Shown here: one piece after another, positions 17,122 through 24,761 of the stretch | How positions within the stretch are numbered: position 1 is the first letter of the stretch | Layout of the letters: each line of letters begins with the position of its first letter | DNA from: Bacteroidetes bacterium UBA2475 | GTDB taxonomy: Bacteria; Bacteroidota; Bacteroidia; B-17B0; Aurantibacillaceae | Assembly: GCA_002342065.1 (NCBI GenBank) | Contig: DDPF01000016.1 | Location: forward strand, 124,001-188,000 | DNA: 64,000 nt | Reading direction: 5' to 3' | Position numbers and translations under genes: made by a program | The notes under the pieces: generated by a model | Database searches by the model: none | What the model saw: the letters and a program-made list of their open reading frames with translations, nothing else | What the model was told of the DNA's origin: nothing

Positions 17122-17952
17122 ATGAAAAAAATATACACATTTATTTTAGCACTTTCATACATTCTTAGCTTAGCACAGGCACCAACAACCTGCTCTTTAG
17201 ACCCTGCTTTTTTAGCCACTAACAATGCCGGCATTTGGCCAGATAGCGCAACCAATTTTATACAAGGTACCGTTGGTTTGCCTTACGGACAAAACATTAC
17301 TGTACGTGTGCCTCATGATACCGTTCAAAGCTCCATTACGATCTGTTTTAACCGCGTAGAACTTAGTACACCAACAGCATTTACAAATTTTAATTTACCT
17401 CCGGGTTTAAATTTATTGGCGGGTACTACTGTTACAGCCGCCGCCGGTGTTTATAAATTTCCGGGTAATGCAAGCAGTTGTGCAGTTATTTCAGGCACTC
17501 CAACAACCGCCGGAACTTATACTTTACAGTTTAAAGTGCAGCCATTTTTATCACCTTCACCATTCGGACCTTGTCCGGCAACACCTAATTATAACAATGG
17601 TTCATCGGCTATTGCTCCAGCAACAACTTTAAGTTATTATATCATTCAAATAAATCCGGCTGTTGGCATTAAAGAAGAAGTAACATCACGATCATTAAAT
17701 GTTACAAACGTTCCAAACCCTTTTACTGCAAAAACAACCATAAAATTTAATGTAAAGGATGAAGCCTCTGCAAAAATTTGTGTGTATAATTTATTGGGTG
17801 ATAAAATATTTGAAGACAAAATTAAGACCACATACGGCGATAACAGTTATGAATTAAATGGATCAAACTGGAGCAACGGTATGTATCTTTATACAATTCA
17901 ATACAAAAATTTTTCTGAAACAAAACGTATGGTGCTTACCGCAAACCGTTAA
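17122..17952 (+). CDS. Small secreted protein with C-terminal sorting-like domain
   Basis: 276 residues, signal peptide 1-19 (ends SLAQA). The middle (about 45-175) contains a cadherin/putative-Ig-like pattern: LPPGLNLLAGTTVTAA and CAVISGTPTTAGTYTLQFKV, typical of Bacteroidota Ig-like domains with SGTPT.AGTY. The C-terminus (about 190-276) resembles the type A Por domain but with NPF in place of the usual PNP (NVPNPFTAKTTIKFNV ... NWSNGMYLYTIQYKN ... KRMVLTANR). The stop overlaps the rnz start in a TAATG arrangement, implying translational coupling. Function unknown; surface or periplasmic location inferred. Confidence 0.8.
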   Translation: MKKIYTFILALSYILSLAQAPTTCSLDPAFLATNNAGIWPDSATNFIQGTVGLPYGQNITVRVPHDTVQSSITICFNRVELSTPTAFTNFNLPPGLNLLAGTTVTAAAGVYKFPGNASSCAVISGTPTTAGTYTLQFKVQPFLSPSPFGPCPATPNYNNGSSAIAPATTLSYYIIQINPAVGIKEEVTSRSLNVTNVPNPFTAKTTIKFNVKDEASAKICVYNLLGDKIFEDKIKTTYGDNSYELNGSNWSNGMYLYTIQYKNFSETKRMVLTANR

Positions 17953-18872
17953 TGAGTAGTCAAACTTTTGAATTATTAATTTTAGGTTCGTCCTCTGCAA
18001 GTCCCACTTCTGAAAGAAATCCAAGCGCTCAGTTATTGAACATAGCTGAGCGTTATTTTTTAATTGACTGTGGCGAAGCAACTCAAATTCAACTACGCCG
18101 CTTTAAAGCAAAGTTCCAGGCAATAGATCATATTTTTATTTCGCATTTGCATGGCGACCATTTTTTTGGCTTGCCCGGATTACTGAGCAGCATGCACCTT
18201 TTGGGGCGTAAGCAGGAGATCACCATTTATTGTCCGAAAGAATTAAAAGATGTAATGGATCTAATGAATACCATTTCAGATACACGTTTTAATTTTACGG
18301 TTAATTGGGTGTTCACTAAAAATGATGGTTTAAATTTAATTTTTGAGGACGATAAAGTAGAAGTATTTTCTTTTCCTTTAAAACATCGCATTTTTTGTAC
18401 TGGATTTTTATTTAAAGAAAAACCTTTGCCAAGAAAAATTGATAAATACAAACTCGATAAATTTAAAGTTTCAACCGCAGATGTTTTGCAATTAAAAAAC
18501 GGAAACGATGTTGTGAACCAGGAAGGCATAACCATAAAAAATAAACAGGTAACTATCGATCCAAGAGATCCTAAAAGTTATGCTTATGCAAGTGATACAA
18601 TTTATTTACCGGCTATTGTAGAGTATGTTAAAGATGTTGATCTTTTATATCACGAGAGCACTTTTTTAAATGATAAAAAAGAGAGGGCAGAGAAGACCTA
18701 TCATTCAACAGCCGAACAAGCGGCTCAAATTGCAAAGGCTGCCAATGTTAAACAATTGTTATTAGGTCATTTTTCTGCGAGGTATGGCGATCTGGACCAG
18801 TTTATAGCCGAGGCCCAGCCCTTTTTTGATAACTGTTTGTTGGCAACCGATGGCAAAAGGATAACGATTTAA
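17952..18872 (+). CDS. rnz: Ribonuclease Z (tRNA 3' endonuclease)
   Basis: 306 residues, the short (ElaC/RNase ZS) form. Removes 3' trailers from tRNA precursors. Metallo-beta-lactamase fold: SSSASPTSERNPSAQ near the start, LIDCGEATQIQLRR, the HxHxDH signature H65, H67, D69, H70 (SHLHGDHFFGLPGL), KHRIFCTGF, YASDT, YHESTF and the C-terminal GHFSARY. The ATG shares its A with the stop of the upstream secreted-protein gene, which is an unusual partner; the two are presumably one transcript. Confidence 0.95.
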   Translation: MSSQTFELLILGSSSASPTSERNPSAQLLNIAERYFLIDCGEATQIQLRRFKAKFQAIDHIFISHLHGDHFFGLPGLLSSMHLLGRKQEITIYCPKELKDVMDLMNTISDTRFNFTVNWVFTKNDGLNLIFEDDKVEVFSFPLKHRIFCTGFLFKEKPLPRKIDKYKLDKFKVSTADVLQLKNGNDVVNQEGITIKNKQVTIDPRDPKSYAYASDTIYLPAIVEYVKDVDLLYHESTFLNDKKERAEKTYHSTAEQAAQIAKAANVKQLLLGHFSARYGDLDQFIAEAQPFFDNCLLATDGKRITI

Positions 18873-18916
18873 CACATTTTTTTGAAATTTCTTGTGTATA
18901 TTTGCTCTGTTAAATT

Positions 18917-19591
18917 ATGATCAAAGTTTTAATAGCCGATAAAAATTTTCTGTCCAGGGTTGGACTCGAACTTTTAGTGGGCGAATTAAAAGGTTTTGAA
19001 TTAGTACCATCAGTTTGTGGCGATAAGCATGATCTTATCAGTCAGCTACAACTTTCAAAACCAAACTTATTAATTACAGACTTTACCTCTTTAGGAATTG
19101 AAGTTGATGAAGTAAGAGCTATTGCAAAAAAATTCCCAAGAATTAAATTTTTAGTGATAACAGAAATGTTATCTAAAAATGATCTTAATAAAGTATTGCA
19201 AAGTGAGATCACCAGTTATTTATTAAAAGATTGCGATAAAACAGAAATTTTAGAAGCAGTAAACTCAACTATTAAAGGAGAGAAATTTATTTGCGGAAAA
19301 ATTGTTTCTTATTTAACTGCCGCTAAAGAAATTAAAACAACCAATTCGTTTATTAAATCTTTAGGTTGCGATGGTATGAATGTTACCGATCGCGAAATTG
19401 ATATCATTAGAGGTATTGCCGAAGGTTTATCAAACAAATTAATTGCCGATAAATTAAAATTAAGTACACACACTGTAAATACGCACCGCAAAAACATCAT
19501 GAATAAGTTAGGTGTAAATAATACGGCTGGTGTTGTAATGTTTGCTGTTAAAAATCAATTGCTGGAAACAAACTTTAATTTGTTCGAGTAA
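18917..19591 (+). CDS. NarL/LuxR-family response regulator, orphan
   Basis: 224 residues. Receiver domain 1-120 with phospho-acceptor D55 (LLITDF), T82 and K104 (YLLKDC); the usual N-terminal acidic pair is weakened (ADKN, one Asp only). LuxR-type HTH at about 153-215: LTDREIDIIRGIAEGLSNK-like NVTDREIDIIRGIAEG, then TVNTHRKNIMNKLG. No histidine kinase is next to it. It follows rnz by 44 bases. A possible -7 element TATATTTG lies at 18897-18904, which would give a very short leader. Target unknown. Confidence 0.88.
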   Translation: MIKVLIADKNFLSRVGLELLVGELKGFELVPSVCGDKHDLISQLQLSKPNLLITDFTSLGIEVDEVRAIAKKFPRIKFLVITEMLSKNDLNKVLQSEITSYLLKDCDKTEILEAVNSTIKGEKFICGKIVSYLTAAKEIKTTNSFIKSLGCDGMNVTDREIDIIRGIAEGLSNKLIADKLKLSTHTVNTHRKNIMNKLGVNNTAGVVMFAVKNQLLETNFNLFE

Positions 19592-19609
19592 TATTTCTGT
19601 ATTTTTTTA

Positions 19610-19713
19610 GCCACAGATTCCACAAATTTTCACAGATATTTTTTAAAAAGCAATATGCTTATTATTATCCTTTTGCAATAAAATAAATCTGTCGTATCTG
19701 CGCAATCTGCGGC
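19610..19713. repeat. Degenerate inverted-repeat element at convergent 3' ends
   Basis: Starts GCCACAGATTCCACAAATTT and ends with the approximate reverse complement (AATCTGCGGC). It fills the gap between the luxR-type gene and gldG, which converge. The arm start (GCCnCnnATTnC) resembles the element at 11279-11425. Possibly a bidirectional transcription end; no gene present. Confidence 0.55.
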
Positions 19714-19715
19714 TT

Positions 19716-21437
19716 TTATTTAGCGAATTTCCTTTTTCTCAGGAAGAACTGAATCAATCCAAAAGCTATTAGTAACGCTACAGGTAACAACACGTTGGTC
19801 ATTTGCCATTTACTGCGTTGCGTTGTTATTTTCTTTTTATCTAATAAACGTAAGGTCACTTCGCGCGAACGTAATTGCAACATGCCTTCATCATCCAGCA
19901 AATAATTTACACAGTTCAATAAAAAAGTTTTGTTGGCATATTGCCTGTTTGAAAATTTATCGTAACCCAAAGGATAAGGCTTTCTTTCGTTACGGTTAAA
20001 ATCGTTACGGGCTATATCGCCATCGGCAACAACTATCATTTTGGTGTATTTTCCTTTTTCAATGAATTTATTTTTTTTATTAAAGTTGGTATCGTTCAAA
20101 AATATAGTTGGCAAACGGTTCTCGGCAAAACTGGTAAATTCTCCTTCTAACAAACAAGCAACCGGAATATACGAATTCATGAATTGTGATTCTTTCGGCG
20201 GGATCTGCACGCTGCTATAAAAGATCCTTACCGGTGTTGGTAATGTTTTTGTGTAACGTGATGTACTTAATAAAATAGTTTTTTTAATTCCTTTTGCAGA
20301 AATTGTATCTAAAGAACTAACGTAATCGAATTTAATGAGATCTAGATTTTTTACAATGGGATGATTAACATCCGGTAAAACCAAAGGAGAGAATGGCCAT
20401 GGAAATAATTTAAAATTTGGCTGACCTTTTTTAAAGCCAACATTCATAGGTATTACAGAGCATTGAAAATCCTGCAATAGAACAGGGTTTAAACGAACAC
20501 CATATTTAAATAACATGTTATCTAAATTAAGTGGATTGCTTAAACCTAAAGAATAACCTTTCATTAATAAGGTATCCATATTTATACCAACCGGGTCTAC
20601 AAGCCAAAGTACTTTACCGCCTTTCATGATGTATTGATCAATTATGTACTGATCGGCAACAGAAAAAGCACTATCAGGTTTCGCAATGATAATAGCATCG
20701 CTTTGATCTAAAGCACCTAACTTTCCTAAAATAGCTGTGCGGTTAACATCATAATATTCTGAAAGACTTCTTGCAAGATCGTAAGTGCGTAAAGTATCTA
20801 ATTCGTAATGACCATCAATAAAAGTCACTTCTTGTCTTTTACTACGCTTTAATTTACGAATGGTGTTGGTTAAACTGTATTCCAATTCTTTTACAGAGTT
20901 ATTTACCGAAGTTTCAAAGTCGGTATTATCCTGACGACTAAAGATCTTCCAGATAGCTTCCTTGCCTTTATGACTTACAACAGCTCCCGGCCAAATTAAT
21001 GTTTGAGAGGTCTTATCTTTATTTTTTTCAAATATTGGCTCCGGTACTAAACCTTTTTCGTACAATTGTTTTTCGAGACTGGTTTTTTCGTCGGCACTCA
21101 TTCCATCGCCAGGCACAATAAATTCGTATTGTATTTGGTTGCCCGAATATGCTCTGAACTCATCTAAAATTTCTTTTGCTTCGTTGCGTAAACGCGTAAA
21201 GCTTGGATTAAAATCTCCATCAAAATAAACTTTAAAATAAACCTCGTCATCCAAATTCTGTAATAAGGTCTTGGTTGATTCAGCTAATGTGTAACGTTTT
21301 TCAGAAGTTAAGTCGAAACGCTTGAAATAAACAGAGCCAATAAAGTTGACCAAAACAACAATACCAAGCAAAACAAACAGCGACATAATATCGCGGCGTT
21401 TATTTTTTGAAGTCGTTATTTTTTTCTCTGCTACCAT
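19716..21437 (-). CDS. gldG: Gliding motility ABC transporter accessory protein GldG
   Basis: 573 residues. N-terminal TM helix (about 18-38, MSLFVLLGIVVLVNFIGSVY), a periplasmic ABC-type_uncharacterised domain with KRFDLTSEKRYTLAESTK, VYFDGDFNPSFTRLRNEAKEILDEF, VTFIDGHYELD and GGKVLWLVDPVGI, and a C-terminal TM helix (LLPVALLIAFGLIQFFLRKRKFAK). This layout is that of GldG, partner of GldF and the ATPase GldA in gliding bacteria. Its start overlaps the gldF stop by 7 bases. No gldA is in the window, which agrees with gldA usually being unlinked. Confidence 0.92.
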   Translation of the reverse strand: MVAEKKITTSKNKRRDIMSLFVLLGIVVLVNFIGSVYFKRFDLTSEKRYTLAESTKTLLQNLDDEVYFKVYFDGDFNPSFTRLRNEAKEILDEFRAYSGNQIQYEFIVPGDGMSADEKTSLEKQLYEKGLVPEPIFEKNKDKTSQTLIWPGAVVSHKGKEAIWKIFSRQDNTDFETSVNNSVKELEYSLTNTIRKLKRSKRQEVTFIDGHYELDTLRTYDLARSLSEYYDVNRTAILGKLGALDQSDAIIIAKPDSAFSVADQYIIDQYIMKGGKVLWLVDPVGINMDTLLMKGYSLGLSNPLNLDNMLFKYGVRLNPVLLQDFQCSVIPMNVGFKKGQPNFKLFPWPFSPLVLPDVNHPIVKNLDLIKFDYVSSLDTISAKGIKKTILLSTSRYTKTLPTPVRIFYSSVQIPPKESQFMNSYIPVACLLEGEFTSFAENRLPTIFLNDTNFNKKNKFIEKGKYTKMIVVADGDIARNDFNRNERKPYPLGYDKFSNRQYANKTFLLNCVNYLLDDEGMLQLRSREVTLRLLDKKKITTQRSKWQMTNVLLPVALLIAFGLIQFFLRKRKFAK

Positions 21438-22171
21438 TTCCTGCTTTCTAAAACCAATTTGGTTAACAAATTAAAAAGTGCAATTACACTTATAAAATAT
21501 AAAGCATCGCGCGTATCAATAACACCGCGGCTCATGCTTACGTAATGATCGTTAAGTCCCAATCCTTTAAAGAAGGCATCGTACTTACCAAACAAACCGC
21601 TTTGCGCAATAAATTCAAAACCTATGTAACAGAAAAAACAAAGCAATAAAGCAATTATAAATGCAATAACCTGGTTCTCGGCAATAGCAGAAGCAAAAAT
21701 GCCAATAGAAACAAAACCAGCACCTAAAAATAAAAGTCCTACATAAGAGCCCCACATACCGCCGGTATCAATATTACCTTTTGGGGCACCAAGCACATGC
21801 ACGCTGTAATAATAAATAAGTGTTGGTAATAAAGAAACCATTACCAAAGTAAAGCCGGCTAAATATTTTGCCAGTACCAATTGCAGATCGGTAAGTGGAC
21901 GCGTTAATAATAATTCAATAGTACCGGTTTTCTTTTCTTCCGAAAAAGAACGCATGGTAATGGCCGGGATCAAAAATAAATATACCCAGGGCGCAATAAA
22001 AAATAAAGGATCGATATTGGCAAAGCCGTTATCTAAAATATTTGAGCCGCCGCTTTCTGAGGGAATTACCCACATAAAAATACCCACCAGCGAAATAAAA
22101 ACGCCAATAGCAATGTAGCCAATTAAGGAACTTAAAAAACTACGTATCTCTTTTAAATAAAGCGTTAACAT
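21431..22171 (-). CDS. gldF: Gliding motility ABC transporter permease GldF
   Basis: 246 residues from the ATG at 22171; a TTG three codons upstream is the only longer option. ABC-2 type permease with six TM segments (for example YIAIGVFISLVGIFMWVI, WVYLFLIPAITMRSFSEEKK, VIAFIIALLLCFFCYIGF). The SFSEEKKTGTIELLLTRP motif is the characteristic ABC-2/GldF cytoplasmic loop. Forms the membrane part of the GldA-GldF-GldG transporter, whose substrate is not established. Last-but-one gene of the minus-strand set mtgA, beta-lactamase-like, gldF, gldG; it may also have its own promoter (22178-22208). Confidence 0.92.
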   Translation of the reverse strand: MLTLYLKEIRSFLSSLIGYIAIGVFISLVGIFMWVIPSESGGSNILDNGFANIDPLFFIAPWVYLFLIPAITMRSFSEEKKTGTIELLLTRPLTDLQLVLAKYLAGFTLVMVSLLPTLIYYYSVHVLGAPKGNIDTGGMWGSYVGLLFLGAGFVSIGIFASAIAENQVIAFIIALLLCFFCYIGFEFIAQSGLFGKYDAFFKGLGLNDHYVSMSRGVIDTRDALYFISVIALFNLLTKLVLESRKW

Positions 22172-22177
22172 AAAGTG

Positions 22178-22208
22178 CAAAAGTACATATAATAAAATCG
22201 TTATTCAA
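22178..22208 (-). promoter_or_regulatory. Possible internal promoter before gldF
   Basis: Minus strand TTG (22208-22206), 20-base spacer, TACTTTTG (22185-22178), matching TAnnTTTG. It lies between the beta-lactamase-like gene and gldF and would place the transcript start at or just before the gldF ATG, giving a leaderless or nearly leaderless mRNA. Low certainty. Confidence 0.35.
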
Positions 22209-23364
22209 CCTCTTCCAGTGTGTCGCCGGCCGGTGCATTATCCAATATTTGATAAACTTTATAAGTTTGGTAAGCCGAGCGGTTTAACTGGTTGCTTAAA
22301 ATAATTACTGTTAACTTATCATTTAGTCTGCGGTGAAAAGATGAACGGTAACCATGCCACCAGCCATTATGATACACTTCTTTTTTAAGCGAATCGTTAA
22401 CATCTTTTAAGCGCCAGCCATAACCATAATTACTTAATTTTTTTTCGCGGCTATACGCGGTGTAAGCTAAGGCCTGTGTTTCGGCTTTGATGATCTTGTT
22501 TTGATACATGGCTTCGCTGAACAAAAAAAGATCGTAAGGAGTTGAATAGATGCTTTTATCACCGAGTACGTAATCGCTGGCATCCAGGTCAATAGGTTTC
22601 CATTTGTTATCGTATGGCTTTGTAATGTTCTTCCCGTTGAGGTCAATATCTTTTATGGTTGCAGTATTCTTCATACCTAAAGGTTTAAACAATTCTTCTT
22701 TCACAAAAGAGGAATAAGACTTGTGAGAAACTTTTTCTATCAATAAAGCCAGCAAGGCATAATTCGTATTACAATAATTAAAGCGTGTGTTGGGTTTTAA
22801 ATAGGGTTTTGGATTTTTTACAATATAACAATTGTACATGTCCTCATTACTCATTTGGTAATTAGGCTGATAGATCTCGCTATTTAAAACATAAATATAA
22901 TTAGCAAGACCCGAACGATGATTTAAAAGTTGTTTAACCGTTACGTTCGCGTAAGGAAAATCAGGAAAATAAAAAGCAAAAGGTTTGTTAAGGTCTATTA
23001 ATTCTCTTTCGTGCAACATGAGAACGGCTGTGGCGGTAATTACTTTTGAAACAGAGGCTAATTGGAACATAGAAGAATCCGTGAGCAGATCTTTAGTATT
23101 CTTATTTAAAATGCCCAGCGATTTTTTAAATAGTACTTTACCAGCACGCGCTACTAATACAGAACCGTTAAAGGTACCGGTGAGGTTTAGCCGCGTGAAC
23201 ATGGTATCCAGTTTATAAGATATAAATTCTTCTTCTTTATTTAAGTTAGAAGGGATCTCTAACTTATCTGACTTTGAAACTGTTTTGCCACTATTGGCAT
23301 TGCTTAAATTACCACAACTTAAAAACATTACCAATAAAAGCATCAGTATGGATAGTCTGTTCAT
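22201..23364 (-). CDS. Class C beta-lactamase-fold serine hydrolase, lipoprotein
   Basis: 387 residues. Lipoprotein signal with lipobox LVMFLSC (Cys17). Beta-lactamase/penicillin-binding-like fold (PF00144): S104-x-x-K107 (LASVSKVITATAVL), Y197-C-N199 (RFNYCNTNYALLALLIEKV), LLNHRSGLANY, and the C-terminal YHNGWWHGYRSSF in place of the KTG box. Such lipoproteins are usually esterases or D-aminopeptidase-like enzymes acting on peptidoglycan peptides, not antibiotic resistance enzymes. Its ATG overlaps the mtgA stop by one base (TAATG), so it is translationally coupled to mtgA; a cell-wall role fits. Confidence 0.85.
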   Translation of the reverse strand: MNRLSILMLLLVMFLSCGNLSNANSGKTVSKSDKLEIPSNLNKEEEFISYKLDTMFTRLNLTGTFNGSVLVARAGKVLFKKSLGILNKNTKDLLTDSSMFQLASVSKVITATAVLMLHERELIDLNKPFAFYFPDFPYANVTVKQLLNHRSGLANYIYVLNSEIYQPNYQMSNEDMYNCYIVKNPKPYLKPNTRFNYCNTNYALLALLIEKVSHKSYSSFVKEELFKPLGMKNTATIKDIDLNGKNITKPYDNKWKPIDLDASDYVLGDKSIYSTPYDLFLFSEAMYQNKIIKAETQALAYTAYSREKKLSNYGYGWRLKDVNDSLKKEVYHNGWWHGYRSSFHRRLNDKLTVIILSNQLNRSAYQTYKVYQILDNAPAGDTLEEVE

Positions 23365-24224
23365 TATTTTTTATTTTTAGTTGATGTTTTCTTTTTTTTC
23401 GCGAGGCTTGCTCGCGATGGCGAGTTCAACCTCGCCACTTTTGCCAATTCATCTTCATCTTCATCGTTATACTTATCATAGTCCAGTTTATTGCCCCAAA
23501 AACTCATTTGCTGCTTTATCCAGGCCTTTCGTTTAGAGATATAAGAACTTGGTGGGTTAGCAACGTATTTTAAGGGATTAGGTAAAACAGCGGCAATGGC
23601 AGCGCATTCGTCTTTATTTAATTTAATGGCCGATTTTTTAAACCAGTGTTGCGCGGCAGCTTCGGCACCATAAACGCCATTTCCCATTTCAATGCTATTA
23701 AGGTAAACTTCCATTATTCGCTCTTTGCTCCAAAAGGTCTCTATCAGTAAAGTAAAATAAGCTTCAAAACCTTTACGTATATAACTACGACCGGGCCATA
23801 AGAATACATTTTTTGCTGTTTGTTGTGATATGGTGCTACCGCCCCTAATTTTTTTGCCTTTTTCGTTGGCTTTCATGGCCTTTTCAATGGCGCCCCAGTC
23901 AAAACCATAATGTTTAAGGTAATTCTGGTCTTCGCTGCAAACTACGGCCAGCTGCAATTTTGGCGGGATCTCTTCCAGGCTTACCCAATCGTGTTTTAAG
24001 GTCATGCTTTTGCCATCGCCTTTCTGTTCAACACAACGTATTAACATTAAAGGCGTTAAAGGTACCGGTACCCAACGAAAGAGTATGGTGCTACCAACGG
24101 AAAGCACAATAAAAAAAACAATGATCTTTAAGATCGCTTTAAATATTTTGGTTAACAAAATCAATATTCTACTTGCAAATCTATTCGTATTTTTAAACCT
24201 TAATCGCCTTAGTTTGTAAATCAA
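23364..24224 (-). CDS. mtgA: Monofunctional biosynthetic peptidoglycan transglycosylase
   Basis: 286 residues. Polymerises lipid II into glycan strands at the inner membrane. One TM helix (about 29-50), then GT51: catalytic E98 in CSEDQNYLKHYGFDW, GGSTISQQTAKNVFLWPGRS, KERIMEVYLNSIEMGNGVYGAE, CAAIAAVLPNP. No transpeptidase domain. The start is TTG (TTG-ATT-TAC); a TAA directly precedes it and no Met occurs before residue 60, which would remove the TM helix. The C-terminal tail is acidic then Lys-rich; residues 263-275 are encoded by a double-hairpin repeat (23400-23436), probably a late addition to the gene end. Confidence 0.93.
   Translation of the reverse strand: MIYKLRRLRFKNTNRFASRILILLTKIFKAILKIIVFFIVLSVGSTILFRWVPVPLTPLMLIRCVEQKGDGKSMTLKHDWVSLEEIPPKLQLAVVCSEDQNYLKHYGFDWGAIEKAMKANEKGKKIRGGSTISQQTAKNVFLWPGRSYIRKGFEAYFTLLIETFWSKERIMEVYLNSIEMGNGVYGAEAAAQHWFKKSAIKLNKDECAAIAAVLPNPLKYVANPPSSYISKRKAWIKQQMSFWGNKLDYDKYNDEDEDELAKVARLNSPSRASLAKKKKTSTKNKK
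23400..23436. repeat. Double-hairpin REP-like element inside the mtgA 3' end
   Basis: Two adjacent palindromes separated by two bases: CGCGAG-GCTTG-CTCGCG (23400-23416) and GGCGAG-TTCAAC-CTCGCC (23419-23436). GC content is far above the surroundings. It is read through in the mtgA frame (residues 263-275), adding a tail between the folded domain and the Lys-rich end. Confidence 0.75.
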
Positions 24225-24247
24225 TTAACTATCGATTCTTAATTACT

Positions 24248-24739
24248 ATGAACAAAAAATGGACCGGCATAATTATTCTTGTAATTGGCGCCTTTATTGC
24301 CTTTTATTTCTACAATAAATACAAAACTGCCCCAACAATAGATTTTAATAAACTCAAATTGTCCGATCTTAACGATGATCCGGTTAAATTTTCATCCTTC
24401 AAAGGCAAAAAGCTGGTTGTTAGCTTTAGCGCATCATGGTGTCCCAATTGTTTGGACGAGATGCGCGAAATGAATGATATAAAAGATACAAAATTAAGTG
24501 ATGTGGAAGTGATCATAATTAGCGATGAGCCTTTAGAAAAAATAATGTCGTGGAAATCGAGAACGGATTACCCTTTTACCTTTTTAAAACTCAATAGTGG
24601 TTTTAATGATATAGGTATCTTTTCTATTCCCACATCTTATATTGTAAATACAAAACTGGAAGTAAAAAAAGAAGAAGTTGGTTATATTGATTGGAAAGAT
24701 GAATCAACAACAGAACATTTAAAAAAATTAATGGAATAA
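24248..24739 (+). CDS. Membrane-anchored thioredoxin-like protein (TlpA/AhpC-TSA fold)
   Basis: 163 residues. N-terminal TM anchor (about 5-22, WTGIIILVIGAFIAFYFY), then a thioredoxin fold with VVSFSASWCPNCLDEM (C65-P-N-C68) and the cis-Pro loop IPTSYIV. Likely a periplasmic thiol-disulfide oxidoreductase. Divergent from mtgA; uvrA follows after 22 bases, so co-transcription with uvrA is plausible though functionally odd. Confidence 0.85.
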   Translation: MNKKWTGIIILVIGAFIAFYFYNKYKTAPTIDFNKLKLSDLNDDPVKFSSFKGKKLVVSFSASWCPNCLDEMREMNDIKDTKLSDVEVIIISDEPLEKIMSWKSRTDYPFTFLKLNSGFNDIGIFSIPTSYIVNTKLEVKKEEVGYIDWKDESTTEHLKKLME

Positions 24740-24761
24740 ATATTATTGAGGGAGAAAGGGT

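Noticed and set aside
18897..18904. TATATTTG as promoter of the NarL-type regulator
   Set aside because: No -33 box at 19-21 bases and the leader would be about 7 bases; left as a note only.
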